Assembly: GCA_030433395.1 (NCBI GenBank)
Contig: JAUILX010000065.1
Span: 1-6,161, forward strand
Reading direction: 5' to 3'
Length of the DNA stretch: 6,161 nt
From: Chlamydiia bacterium
Lineage (GTDB): Bacteria; Chlamydiota; Chlamydiia; Chlamydiales; JACKPQ01
Below the pieces are notes generated by a model. That model saw only the letters and a program-made list of their open reading frames with translations. It searched no databases and was not told the DNA's origin. Below are positions 1-6,161 of the stretch, piece by piece; positions within the stretch are counted from its first letter, which is position 1; each line of letters begins with the position of its first letter. The translations under genes were made by a program, and so were the position numbers.

Positions 1-410
1 CAGCGTGTGAATCGCGCTCACTGGATGGTCAAGTTGGCGCTCACCCAGTTGGAGATAATGCTGTTGGCTATATTATTTATAGCCCAGATGGATACATGTC
101 GCTTGAAATGATGGCGAGAAAAAGGACCCCATTTACTGAGCAAGACCCATTTGATGCAACAGACAATGATCAGGCTGAGGCTTATCGCTCTCACCTCTCA
201 TATGTAGGCACCTATGAAGTTAACGGCGATCGTATCATTCACGATGTAAAGCTAAGCTCTTATCCTAATTTCATTGGCCAGACCATTGAGCGCTATGTTC
301 GCATAGAAGGCGGGGTTTTGTATCAAACAACAGAGCCGTTCTTTATGCATGGCCAGACGCAAGCTATTCATCTCGTTTTAAATCGTGTTGAGGCAAAAAT
401 TTGCGTGTAA
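1..410 (+). CDS. Lipocalin-like domain protein, 5'-truncated by the window
   Basis: The reading frame is open from base 3 to the TAA at 408-410 (about 135 residues), so the ATG at 96 is an internal Met and not the start. The true start lies left of the window, probably only 10-15 residues away, because the visible part begins near the first strand of the domain (ACESRSLDG). The pattern matches the small lipocalin-like family (Lipocalin_5 type): VGYIIYSPDGYMS, then an acidic loop, HLSYVGTYEVNGDRIIHDV, SSYPNFIGQTIERYV, and a last strand HLVLNRVEAK. Members are single-domain beta-barrel proteins of roughly 140-150 residues with no established reaction. They probably bind a small hydrophobic ligand, but that is inference from the fold. 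Whether a signal peptide precedes it cannot be seen. Its last 10 bases overlap the start of mutL, so the two are likely co-transcribed. Family call is fairly firm; function is unknown. Confidence 0.8.
   Translation, partial: ACESRSLDGQVGAHPVGDNAVGYIIYSPDGYMSLEMMARKRTPFTEQDPFDATDNDQAEAYRSHLSYVGTYEVNGDRIIHDVKLSSYPNFIGQTIERYVRIEGGVLYQTTEPFFMHGQTQAIHLVLNRVEAKICV
388..393 (+). promoter_or_regulatory. Ribosome binding site of mutL (TTGAGG)
   Basis: A GAGG core at 390-393 lies 7 bases before the TTG at 401, which is ideal spacing. No in-frame ATG or GTG lies nearby that would keep the conserved N-terminus. This site decides in favour of the rare TTG start. It lies inside the coding sequence of the lipocalin-like gene, so ribosomes finishing that gene could reinitiate here. 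Confidence 0.7.
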
Positions 411-2008
411 AACGACTCGATGATGCAACAATCAATCAAATTGCTGCTGGCGAAGTGGTTGAAAATAGTGCTTCGGTGGTCAAAGAACTTGTCGATAATG
501 CCATTGATGCTGGCGCACATGAGATTCTTGTTGAGATTGAAAAAGGCGGGCTCAAGCTTATTCGAGTGAGCGATGATGGCAAGGGGATGGATAGCGAAGA
601 TGCTAGCCTTTCCATTGAGCGTCATGCGACATCAAAAATTACGAGAGCTGACGATTTAGTTGGAGTGCAAACGATGGGTTTTCGCGGTGAAGCTCTAGCC
701 TCTATTGCTGCGATTTCTCATTTTAAACTTCTGACAGCCACTAGCTCCGATGACTCGCTGGCAACCCAAGTAAGTTGCTCAGGTGGCAAGAATGTAGCTA
801 TTGAAAACGGAGCCCGTTCTAAAGGAACAACTATTGAGGTGCGACAGCTTTTTTATAACATTCCAGCTCGCCTAAAATTCCAAAAGTCTTGCGCAGCTTC
901 AACAAGTAGTGTCATTGCAGCACTCACAGATTTAGCGCTTGCCCACTCGAATGTCCACATTGAGCTAAAAGTTGATGGCCAGTCTAGACTATTTTCAAAA
1001 GAATTGCTCGGTCAGGATTATGTTACCCAAGTACTGCCCGTGAATGTGTCTAATAAAGGCTTTCATCTACATGGAGTGATTGGCAAGCCGCATGTTACGC
1101 GCTCTAGCCGCAAAGGCCAGTATTTAATTGTTAATAAGCGAGCAGTGCACAGCCCCTTCCTTGCAAAAGCCATTGAGCAAGCTTATGGAACACGTTTGAA
1201 TTCACGCCAATATCCAATCTTTGTTCTAACACTGGATTTGCCAAGTGAAACCCTTGATGTCAATGTTCATCCTCAAAAAAAAGAGGTGCGATTTTTAGAT
1301 AAAGAGCGCTTAAGCGAATTTATTCATTATGCAATACAAAAAGCCTTTGCCCTTAGGCGTGTAAAAACTACTGCAGCGCCAGAGAAATGGTCTGTTCCAC
1401 TTGAGCCTGCAGAGCAACAAAGCTTTATTGCTATGGAGCCTGCTTTAGAGTTGCCCATCAAGCAATTGCCCATCATTGGAATAAAAAGCCCATACGTTTT
1501 TATTTCGGGAGAGAGCTCTACGCTATCGTCTCATTTAAAGAGTCAGGAAGGTGTGATTATTGTGGATTTACGTCGCGTTGAAGAGCGTTTGCTTCATGAT
1601 CAAATGCAACACAAATCACAAAACGAAATGCAGCAATTGGTACTGCCCTTAACCTTAGAAGTTTCTAAAGCTGAAGCAGAAAATATTTCGCAGAAGTTTG
1701 ACCAATTTCAAAAATTAGGGATTGGGTTGCGCCCCTTTGGACAGATGAGCTTTGTAGTTGATCGATTGCATCCGGCCATTCCTCAAGAAAAAGTCAAAGA
1801 AATTTTGCTAAATACTGCAGATCAAGAGCTGTCTGTTGACCGAGTAGTTACTATGCTTTTGAAAAGGCGTACATATCAATTGAGTGAAGCAGAGCAATTG
1901 ATTGAATCATTATTAACTTGCCGCGATTGCTTAACAACGCCTCGTGGAAAACCCATTTTTGTGCACTTAGATGAAAAAGATATCCAACATGTATTTAAAA
2001 CGTATTAA
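401..2008 (+). CDS. mutL: DNA mismatch repair protein MutL
   Basis: MutL is the ATP-dependent matchmaker that links MutS at a mismatch to downstream strand-removal steps. The 535 residues begin at a TTG codon supported by the GAGG site at 390-393. The N-terminal GHKL ATPase (about 1-315) is intact. It has NQIAAGEVVE with Glu29 and Asn33 in VKELVDNAIDAGA, Asp58 in SDDGKGM, RHATSKI at 75-81, GFRGEAL at 93-99, GTTIEVRQLFYNIPAR at 142-157, and NVHPQKKEVRF at 288-298, whose first Lys matches the ATP-contacting Lys of E. coli MutL. The linker (about 315-355) is short, and total length is below the 600 or more residues common elsewhere. The C-terminal dimerisation domain (about 355-535) is recognisable, but the nuclease motif reads DLRRVEERLLHD and not DQHAxxExxxxE, and the usual CPHGRP zinc motif reads TTPRGKP. 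It overlaps the upstream gene by 10 bases and pepP by about 20. Identity is very secure; the loss of nuclease activity is inferred. Confidence 0.97.
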   Translation: MRVKRLDDATINQIAAGEVVENSASVVKELVDNAIDAGAHEILVEIEKGGLKLIRVSDDGKGMDSEDASLSIERHATSKITRADDLVGVQTMGFRGEALASIAAISHFKLLTATSSDDSLATQVSCSGGKNVAIENGARSKGTTIEVRQLFYNIPARLKFQKSCAASTSSVIAALTDLALAHSNVHIELKVDGQSRLFSKELLGQDYVTQVLPVNVSNKGFHLHGVIGKPHVTRSSRKGQYLIVNKRAVHSPFLAKAIEQAYGTRLNSRQYPIFVLTLDLPSETLDVNVHPQKKEVRFLDKERLSEFIHYAIQKAFALRRVKTTAAPEKWSVPLEPAEQQSFIAMEPALELPIKQLPIIGIKSPYVFISGESSTLSSHLKSQEGVIIVDLRRVEERLLHDQMQHKSQNEMQQLVLPLTLEVSKAEAENISQKFDQFQKLGIGLRPFGQMSFVVDRLHPAIPQEKVKEILLNTADQELSVDRVVTMLLKRRTYQLSEAEQLIESLLTCRDCLTTPRGKPIFVHLDEKDIQHVFKTY

Positions 2009-3008
2009 TCAGTTGCAGCACCTATTGCAAGAGGTGCGGTTTTTGATAGAAGATCCGACTGATCTTTTTTATTTGACAGGGGTTGAGCTTTCTAGTGGTC
2101 AAATGATTGCGACCAAACGGGGAGCAATCCTTTACGTTGATGGGCGCTACACCGAACTGGCCAAAAGTTTAAGTCCAATCCCAGTCCGTGAACGGACCAC
2201 CAAAATTTTGCCAAGTACTCGTGCACTTGGATTCGATCAGAACAAAACCACATACGGGCGTTACTTGCAATTAAAGAAGCAATGCAAGGTCAAGGCAATG
2301 CCCTCACTTGTGAATCAGTTACGATATGTTAAAGATGACGAAGAAATACAAGCCATGAAAAAAAGCGCTAAACTTCTGTGGAAGGGGTATGGGTGGCTCT
2401 GTAAAGAGCTTAAAGTCGGTGTCACTGAGCTTGAAATGGCTCATAAATTTGAGGCTTTCGTAAAACAACATGGAGCACAAAGACTGTCATTCGATCCCAT
2501 TATTGCTTTTGGGACAAACACATCAAAGCCCCATTATCATCCTGGTAAAAGTGTATTGAAAGCTAGCGACTTGGTTTTAATGGATATGGGGGTCGTTGTT
2601 GACGGCTATTGCAGTGATATGACTCGCACGTTTTTCTTTGGCAAGCCCATTCAAAAGCTTGGGCGGATATTGCAGACAACAAATGCTGCTCAAGCTGCAG
2701 CATTAAGTTGTGTAAAGCCAGGTGTTTTGCTCAAAACATTAGATCAAGCTGCTCGCTATGTGATGAAAAAAGAAGGTCTAGAAAAGCATTTTTTGCATAG
2801 CCTAGGTCATGGAATTGGCTTAGAGGTTCATGAGGGTCCTCGTATTGCTTCAAAAGGAGAAGACGCTAGCAGTGAATTGAAAGAGGGCATGGTGATTACA
2901 ATTGAACCAGGTCTATATGTAGCAGGCTTAGGAGGAGCTCGAATGGAAGATACAATTGTTGTAACAAAGAATGGGTATGAGAATTTTTACCCAGAAACAA
3001 GTAAATAA
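1989..3008 (+). CDS. pepP: Xaa-Pro aminopeptidase (M24 metallopeptidase, PepP type)
   Basis: Cytoplasmic M24B peptidase predicted to remove N-terminal residues preceding proline, using two metal ions. With the start at 1989 it has 339 residues. A short creatinase-type N-terminal domain (about 1-115, with DLFYLTG and YVDGRYTELA) precedes the pita-bread catalytic domain (about 120-339). All five metal ligands are present: Asp199 in LVLMDMG, Asp210 in GYCSDMTRTF, His274 in HSLGHGIGLEVHEGP, Glu306 in ITIEPGLY and Glu320 in GGARMEDT. The conserved His182 in GTNTSKPHYHP is also present. Two ATGs are possible, at 1971 and 1989. Neither has a strong ribosome site. I prefer 1989 because the protein then begins MYLKRINQLQ, as is typical of the family, an A-rich AAAAAGA lies 8 bases upstream, and the overlap with mutL is smaller (20 against 38 bases). 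The mutL-pepP order is also known in Chlamydia. Dipeptidase (PepQ-like) specificity cannot be excluded from sequence. Confidence 0.93.
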   Translation: MYLKRINQLQHLLQEVRFLIEDPTDLFYLTGVELSSGQMIATKRGAILYVDGRYTELAKSLSPIPVRERTTKILPSTRALGFDQNKTTYGRYLQLKKQCKVKAMPSLVNQLRYVKDDEEIQAMKKSAKLLWKGYGWLCKELKVGVTELEMAHKFEAFVKQHGAQRLSFDPIIAFGTNTSKPHYHPGKSVLKASDLVLMDMGVVVDGYCSDMTRTFFFGKPIQKLGRILQTTNAAQAAALSCVKPGVLLKTLDQAARYVMKKEGLEKHFLHSLGHGIGLEVHEGPRIASKGEDASSELKEGMVITIEPGLYVAGLGGARMEDTIVVTKNGYENFYPETSK

Positions 3009-3024
3009 TGTACCATACCTTTAT

Positions 3025-5538
3025 ATGGGACTAAGATTACGATTATTCCTCTGGGTTGGGTCACTTTTTATTGCAGCTTTTTTAATTTCTTATATTTGGG
3101 AGCAGCGCGTTACCAAAAAAAGTTTGATCGAAGCCAAGCAGAATATCCAAGATGAGATTGTGAAGCTCAATGAAAAAAAACGAAACTATATAGAGCTTTT
3201 CTTGCGTGATAGTTTGGCTACAGAGCAAGCTCGAATCAATGTCCTATTAGACAAAGTTGCAGAAAACCAAATTATGCTTGAAGGGTTTAAGCCTACGCTT
3301 CAAAATCTCAAGCATCAGAGTTGGTTGAATAGCGCCTTACTTTGCAGCGTAAATCGTTGGGTTGATTTTATCCAAAACACCAACCAAGGAAATTTGGCTT
3401 CACTCATTGCAATTGATGCTGAAAAAGTTGAGATTGCTTTGCGCGTTCCCATTGAAGAAGATATAGCGCTTGTTGTTCTTAAGAAAAAAGGCTCAACAGA
3501 GGACTGGGATGGTCCTTACATAGGCATACGTCTCCAATATGGACGTTTTCTTTTAGAGGATCAAAGTCCAAATGAGCAGGTCACAACCTTGTCCCGTGCT
3601 CGTTATGCATTCTTTCCGATCAGTCGTGTCCTTAATTTACGTCTCGATCAAATCAATTTACAAAATATAGATCAAGGGTTGCAAGCCGATGCTGCATTCC
3701 CTTTTCTAATGTCTGAAAAGTCAACGGAAAGCTATGCCCGTGCTTTTCTTGAAAATCTCCAAAAGGCTCAGGATTATTTACGATTGCATAGCAAAGACTT
3801 GCCGCCACCTTCTGATCCTAAAAAATTAAAAACGTGGGTCAATCAACACTTAAAAGCAGTTGGACAGAACGGTCCCCCAACAGAATGGTCTTTAGAAATT
3901 GCTCGAGAAAAAGCCCTATACGGCGAAGAAATAGACAAAGACATTTCAGCTGAGATCATACAACTCTTAGATAGATATGATGAAATCGACATGGCCTGGG
4001 GATTATCTTCGTTGATGGCCACGGGTTTGCTGGGGCATTCCCCTTTCGATCCAAATGCACCTATTGGGTGTGTACGCTTTTCGTCAGACGAAATGACAGG
4101 CAAGGGAGTTTATTCTCGCGATGTTTTTGCTGATAGCCCTCTTTCGCTCGGACCGGAATGTAAAAACGATTTATTTCCTGCAAAAGATTTATGTCTCAGC
4201 CCTGAGTTAGAAGTGATTGATGTTCCGAAGATGAACAGGACCTTTTTTGCCAATTCTATGCAGATGCTATCAGATGGTCAAAATGGAGATCGTGAAGGCT
4301 ATTTAACTGTCGGAGTTGATTCAAGTCGTGTCTTAAGGCAGTTATCAATGGCAACGCACGAAGCCACAGTGTTAGTTGATGGAGAGCGTATTGTCAGCGT
4401 ATTTGATGCACAGGGTAGGCGCTCAGATAACGCAGCTTGGAGTCAGTTGCCAGTAGAAAATATGGTCACTCAATCTTCAGGAGAAGTAAAAGTTGGTGAT
4501 ACCGAATATTTTTATCTCCACATGGCACCCTTTCCAGAAGTTGACTTTCATTTCTTTATCTTCAATCCAAAAGCAAAAGAATTTGCACTTTTAGACACTG
4601 TTGACAGTAACTCTAATGAATTGATTAACCATATTTCACTGCAAATGAGATTAGCCTCTTTGATAAGTCTTGCTATAGTTTTATTGTTTTTGAATAACAT
4701 TGCAAAGCGTATCACAAAGCCAATTGTAAAATTGGCTCATGCAACATCTATGGTTGGTAAGGGCAAGCTTGAAGATGTTGAGCTGCCAGAGACAAAAGCT
4801 GGACGCAAAGATGAAGTCAGTAGCCTTTGTCATACCTTTTCACAAATGGTGGGTGAGCTCAAAGACAAGGAGAAAGTGCGAGGCGTATTGAACAAAGTCG
4901 TATCTCCTGAAATTGCTGACGAAATTTTAAAAGGCAATGTTCATTTAGGTGGAGAAGAGCGTGAAGTGACCGTGTTATTCGCAGATATTCGTCAATTTAC
5001 CCACATAACAGAAAAAATGTCGCCCAATGAAGTGATTGAGCTACTCAATACATGCATGACTAAGATTTCTCATTGCCTCGACGAATTTGGTGGCGTGATT
5101 GATAAGTACGTAGGAGATGAGGTAATGGCCTTATTCGGTGCTCCTGTGGCAAAAGAAGATAGCGCCAAAAATGCTGTTAAAAGTGCTCTTGCAGTCATGC
5201 AGGTTTTAAGTGAGTGGAATAAAGAGCGGGAGTCGCAGGGAAAACCACATATAGAAATGGGCATTGGTATCCATACGGGAGTTGTTCTAGCAGGTAATAT
5301 GGGTGCTGAAAACCGCCTAAACTACACCGTGCTTGGCTCAAATGTGAACCTGTCATCTCGACTCTGTTCTGTAGCGCCTCCGATGCAAGTATATATTTCT
5401 GATGCAACAAAAAACAGTGCCGGTGTGCAAGAGACTTTTGTTCTCGAGCAAGTTCCAGATGTTGAACTAAAGGGGTTTTCTGAGAAAATGGCAGTATTAG
5501 TTGTAAAAGGTTATCAGCAATCAAAGAGATCGACATGA
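3025..5538 (+). CDS. Membrane-bound class III adenylate cyclase with large extracytoplasmic sensor and HAMP domain
   Basis: Predicted to convert ATP to cAMP at the inner membrane in response to an external or periplasmic signal. The start chosen (ATG 3025, 837 residues) gives MGLRLRLFLW directly before a transmembrane helix. The frame is also open to ATGs at 2971 and 2977 inside pepP, but starting there would add a polar 16-18-residue leader. Layout: TM1 about 7-26; charged, probably coiled-coil segment about 28-85; extracytoplasmic region to about 542, whose last part (about 445-535) looks Cache-like; TM2 about 543-559; HAMP about 560-612; cyclase domain about 646-832. Catalytic residues are all present: metal-binding Asp654 (LFADIRQFT) and Asp698 (KYVGDEVMA), adenine-specifying Lys694 and Thr768 (NYTVLG), and transition-state Asn775 and Arg779 (NVNLSSRL). 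Lys plus Thr indicates class IIIb and ATP, not GTP. One domain is present per chain, so it must act as a dimer. It follows pepP by 16 bases with no clear ribosome site and overlaps the next gene by 4. The cyclase call is secure; the ligand is unknown. Confidence 0.95.
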   Translation: MGLRLRLFLWVGSLFIAAFLISYIWEQRVTKKSLIEAKQNIQDEIVKLNEKKRNYIELFLRDSLATEQARINVLLDKVAENQIMLEGFKPTLQNLKHQSWLNSALLCSVNRWVDFIQNTNQGNLASLIAIDAEKVEIALRVPIEEDIALVVLKKKGSTEDWDGPYIGIRLQYGRFLLEDQSPNEQVTTLSRARYAFFPISRVLNLRLDQINLQNIDQGLQADAAFPFLMSEKSTESYARAFLENLQKAQDYLRLHSKDLPPPSDPKKLKTWVNQHLKAVGQNGPPTEWSLEIAREKALYGEEIDKDISAEIIQLLDRYDEIDMAWGLSSLMATGLLGHSPFDPNAPIGCVRFSSDEMTGKGVYSRDVFADSPLSLGPECKNDLFPAKDLCLSPELEVIDVPKMNRTFFANSMQMLSDGQNGDREGYLTVGVDSSRVLRQLSMATHEATVLVDGERIVSVFDAQGRRSDNAAWSQLPVENMVTQSSGEVKVGDTEYFYLHMAPFPEVDFHFFIFNPKAKEFALLDTVDSNSNELINHISLQMRLASLISLAIVLLFLNNIAKRITKPIVKLAHATSMVGKGKLEDVELPETKAGRKDEVSSLCHTFSQMVGELKDKEKVRGVLNKVVSPEIADEILKGNVHLGGEEREVTVLFADIRQFTHITEKMSPNEVIELLNTCMTKISHCLDEFGGVIDKYVGDEVMALFGAPVAKEDSAKNAVKSALAVMQVLSEWNKERESQGKPHIEMGIGIHTGVVLAGNMGAENRLNYTVLGSNVNLSSRLCSVAPPMQVYISDATKNSAGVQETFVLEQVPDVELKGFSEKMAVLVVKGYQQSKRST
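3103..4650 (+). other. Extracytoplasmic sensor region of the cyclase (family not recognised)
   Basis: This stretch encodes about 515 residues between the two transmembrane helices. The first 60 or so are strongly charged and helical in appearance (RVTKKSLIEAKQNIQDEI and onward), like the long stalk helix of Cache/PAS-like sensors. A middle section carries a proline-rich turn (DLPPPSDPKK, about residues 258-267). The final part (TVLVDGERIVSVFDAQGR, then EYFYLHMAPFPEVDFHFFIF) resembles the membrane-proximal module of Cache sensors. The region contains four cysteines (about residues 107, 349, 379 and 390), three of them clustered, which could form disulfides if the region is periplasmic. I do not recognise the central portion as a named family. 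Confidence 0.6.
4960..5520 (+). other. Class IIIb nucleotidyl cyclase catalytic domain
   Basis: Residues 646-832 of the cyclase. The core runs REVTVLFADIRQFTHITEKM, then FGGVIDKYVGDEVMALFGAP, IGIHTGVVLAGNMG and RLNYTVLGSNVNLSSRL. The usual GDxVN of many bacterial cyclases is GSNVN here. The substituted position is not one of the canonical catalytic residues; mammalian C2 domains have Asn there. A helical segment between the HAMP and the cyclase domain (about residues 613-645, containing VLNKVVSPEIADEIL) is the typical signalling helix that transmits sensor state. Confidence 0.93.
5523..5528 (+). promoter_or_regulatory. Ribosome binding site of the HAMP-domain sensor gene (AAAGAG)
   Basis: The site lies 6 bases before the ATG at 5535 and inside the last codons of the cyclase gene. 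Together with the ATGA stop/start overlap it fixes the start of the downstream gene and suggests coupled translation. The match to the anti-Shine-Dalgarno sequence is modest. Confidence 0.55.
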
Positions 5539-6161
5539 AACGAAGCCTATCCATAACATTTAAGACGCTTTTAGGACATTTGGTTTTATTTGGAGTTTTA
5601 GTTGCTGGTTATTTTGCATCGATCGATATCGTAGCAGAAAAATTCATTACCCATAAAGTTAAGCAGGAAGTCTTGCAATGGTTAACAGATGCTAAGACAA
5701 CACATTCTGAGACCCTGCAAGATATCCTTAAACTTAAGGCTTCCCAAAATCAATATAAACTGCAGATTCTTGATCAAAACAACGACCTGATCTATGAGTC
5801 ACTATATGATAAGACCTATCTAGCAACTGAGTCAAACTGGCTTCACATGCCATTTACAACCCATTTGTCTGTGCCAGTTAAGCCCAGTGGAAGTAACTTT
5901 ACTGTTGTTATTTTCTTCAATTACAAAGAAATTACCCTGAATTACGGAGATTTGAAAAAAATCTATATGGGTGTAGGAGCTGTATTTTCCTTCATCTTTG
6001 TTGCTATCAGCCTGGTGATGCTGGCAATGATTTCAAAACCCTTTCAAGAGATTTTCCGTGCTGTGAACAACTACTCTCTTGGTAAGATAGATAAACTTCC
6101 AAAATTAGCTATAAAAGGTGGAAGTGAAGCTGCGATCTTTGCTAAGACACTCAACCAACTT
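5535..6161 (+). CDS. Two-TM membrane sensor with HAMP-like segment, 3'-truncated (possible histidine kinase)
   Basis: The frame opens at ATG 5535, overlapping the cyclase TGA as ATGA, and stays open to the window edge (209 codons). Residues about 8-30 (FKTLLGHLVLFGVLVAGYF) form a signal-anchor helix. Residues about 31-142 form a small extracytoplasmic domain with a strand pattern seen in PAS/Cache-like sensors (YKLQILDQNNDLIYES, then HLSVPVKPSGSNFTVVIFF). Residues about 144-166 form the second helix (VGAVFSFIFVAISLVMLAMI). The segment after it starts SKPFQEIFRAVNNYSLGK and continues to GSEAAIFAKTLNQL, which has the shape of a HAMP domain: a Pro near the start of the first helix and a Glu before the second. 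The output domain lies outside the window. A histidine kinase is the commonest outcome for this layout, but a cyclase or a PP2C-type phosphatase is equally compatible with what can be seen. It is almost certainly co-expressed with the cyclase. Confidence 0.8.
   Translation, partial: MKRSLSITFKTLLGHLVLFGVLVAGYFASIDIVAEKFITHKVKQEVLQWLTDAKTTHSETLQDILKLKASQNQYKLQILDQNNDLIYESLYDKTYLATESNWLHMPFTTHLSVPVKPSGSNFTVVIFFNYKEITLNYGDLKKIYMGVGAVFSFIFVAISLVMLAMISKPFQEIFRAVNNYSLGKIDKLPKLAIKGGSEAAIFAKTLNQL

Noticed and set aside
368..625. Minus-strand open frame of 85 codons
   Set aside because: It lies opposite the start of mutL, whose conserved ATPase motifs prove the + strand frame; the product has no recognisable motif.
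1271..1286. CCTC-A8-GAGG inverted repeat that could be a hairpin or terminator
   Set aside because: The stem is only four pairs, there is no T tract after it, and the bases encode an invariant MutL motif.
3009..3024. Possible promoter or terminator in the pepP-cyclase gap
   Set aside because: Sixteen bases are too few for either, and no hairpin or -10/-35 pair can be made out.
3843..4103. Minus-strand open frame of 86 codons inside the cyclase sensor
   Set aside because: It is fully contained in a long coding frame that ends in a well-conserved cyclase domain; no domain or ribosome site supports it.
5070..5554. Two overlapping minus-strand open frames opposite the cyclase catalytic domain
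   Set aside because: They are shadows of highly conserved codons on the + strand; neither product resembles a known protein.

Overview
The window is a compact, single-direction gene cluster on the + strand of a moderately AT-rich bacterial genome. It has five genes, two of them cut by the window edges, and almost no non-coding DNA. In order they are: the 3' part of a lipocalin-like protein (1-410), mutL (401-2008), an M24 aminopeptidase of the PepP/Xaa-Pro type (about 1989-3008), a large membrane-bound class III adenylate cyclase (about 3025-5538), and the 5' part of a second membrane sensor with a HAMP-like segment (5535 to the right edge). Neighbours overlap by 10, about 20 and 4 bases, and one junction has a 16-base gap. 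All five are therefore probably co-transcribed, and several are probably translationally coupled. No promoter, terminator, RNA gene, mobile element, repeat array or CRISPR is visible.

The likely host is a member of the Chlamydiota, probably an environmental (Parachlamydiales-like) lineage and not Chlamydia itself. This is inference. It rests on mutL being followed directly by pepP, an adjacency I recall from Chlamydia (mutL-pepP, CT575-CT574 in C. trachomatis), together with a TM-sensor-TM-HAMP-cyclase protein, which fits the larger signalling repertoire of amoeba-associated relatives. No 16S or other phylogenetic marker is present, so the assignment is tentative.

Functionally the left half is housekeeping (mismatch repair and peptide turnover) and the right half is signalling. 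The cyclase keeps every residue expected for ATP cyclisation: two metal-binding Asp, the Lys/Thr adenine-specifying pair, and the transition-state Asn and Arg. Its extracytoplasmic region of about 515 residues matches no family I can name except for a Cache-like part next to the membrane. The next gene has the same TM-sensor-TM-HAMP layout and starts inside the cyclase stop codon, which suggests a paired signalling module. MutL has a normal GHKL ATPase domain, but its C-terminal endonuclease and zinc motifs are degenerate, so it is predicted to be nuclease-deficient.

The observations most worth a second look are the degenerate MutL nuclease site, the unassigned cyclase sensor with its coupled partner gene, and an A8 homopolymer inside an invariant part of mutL.
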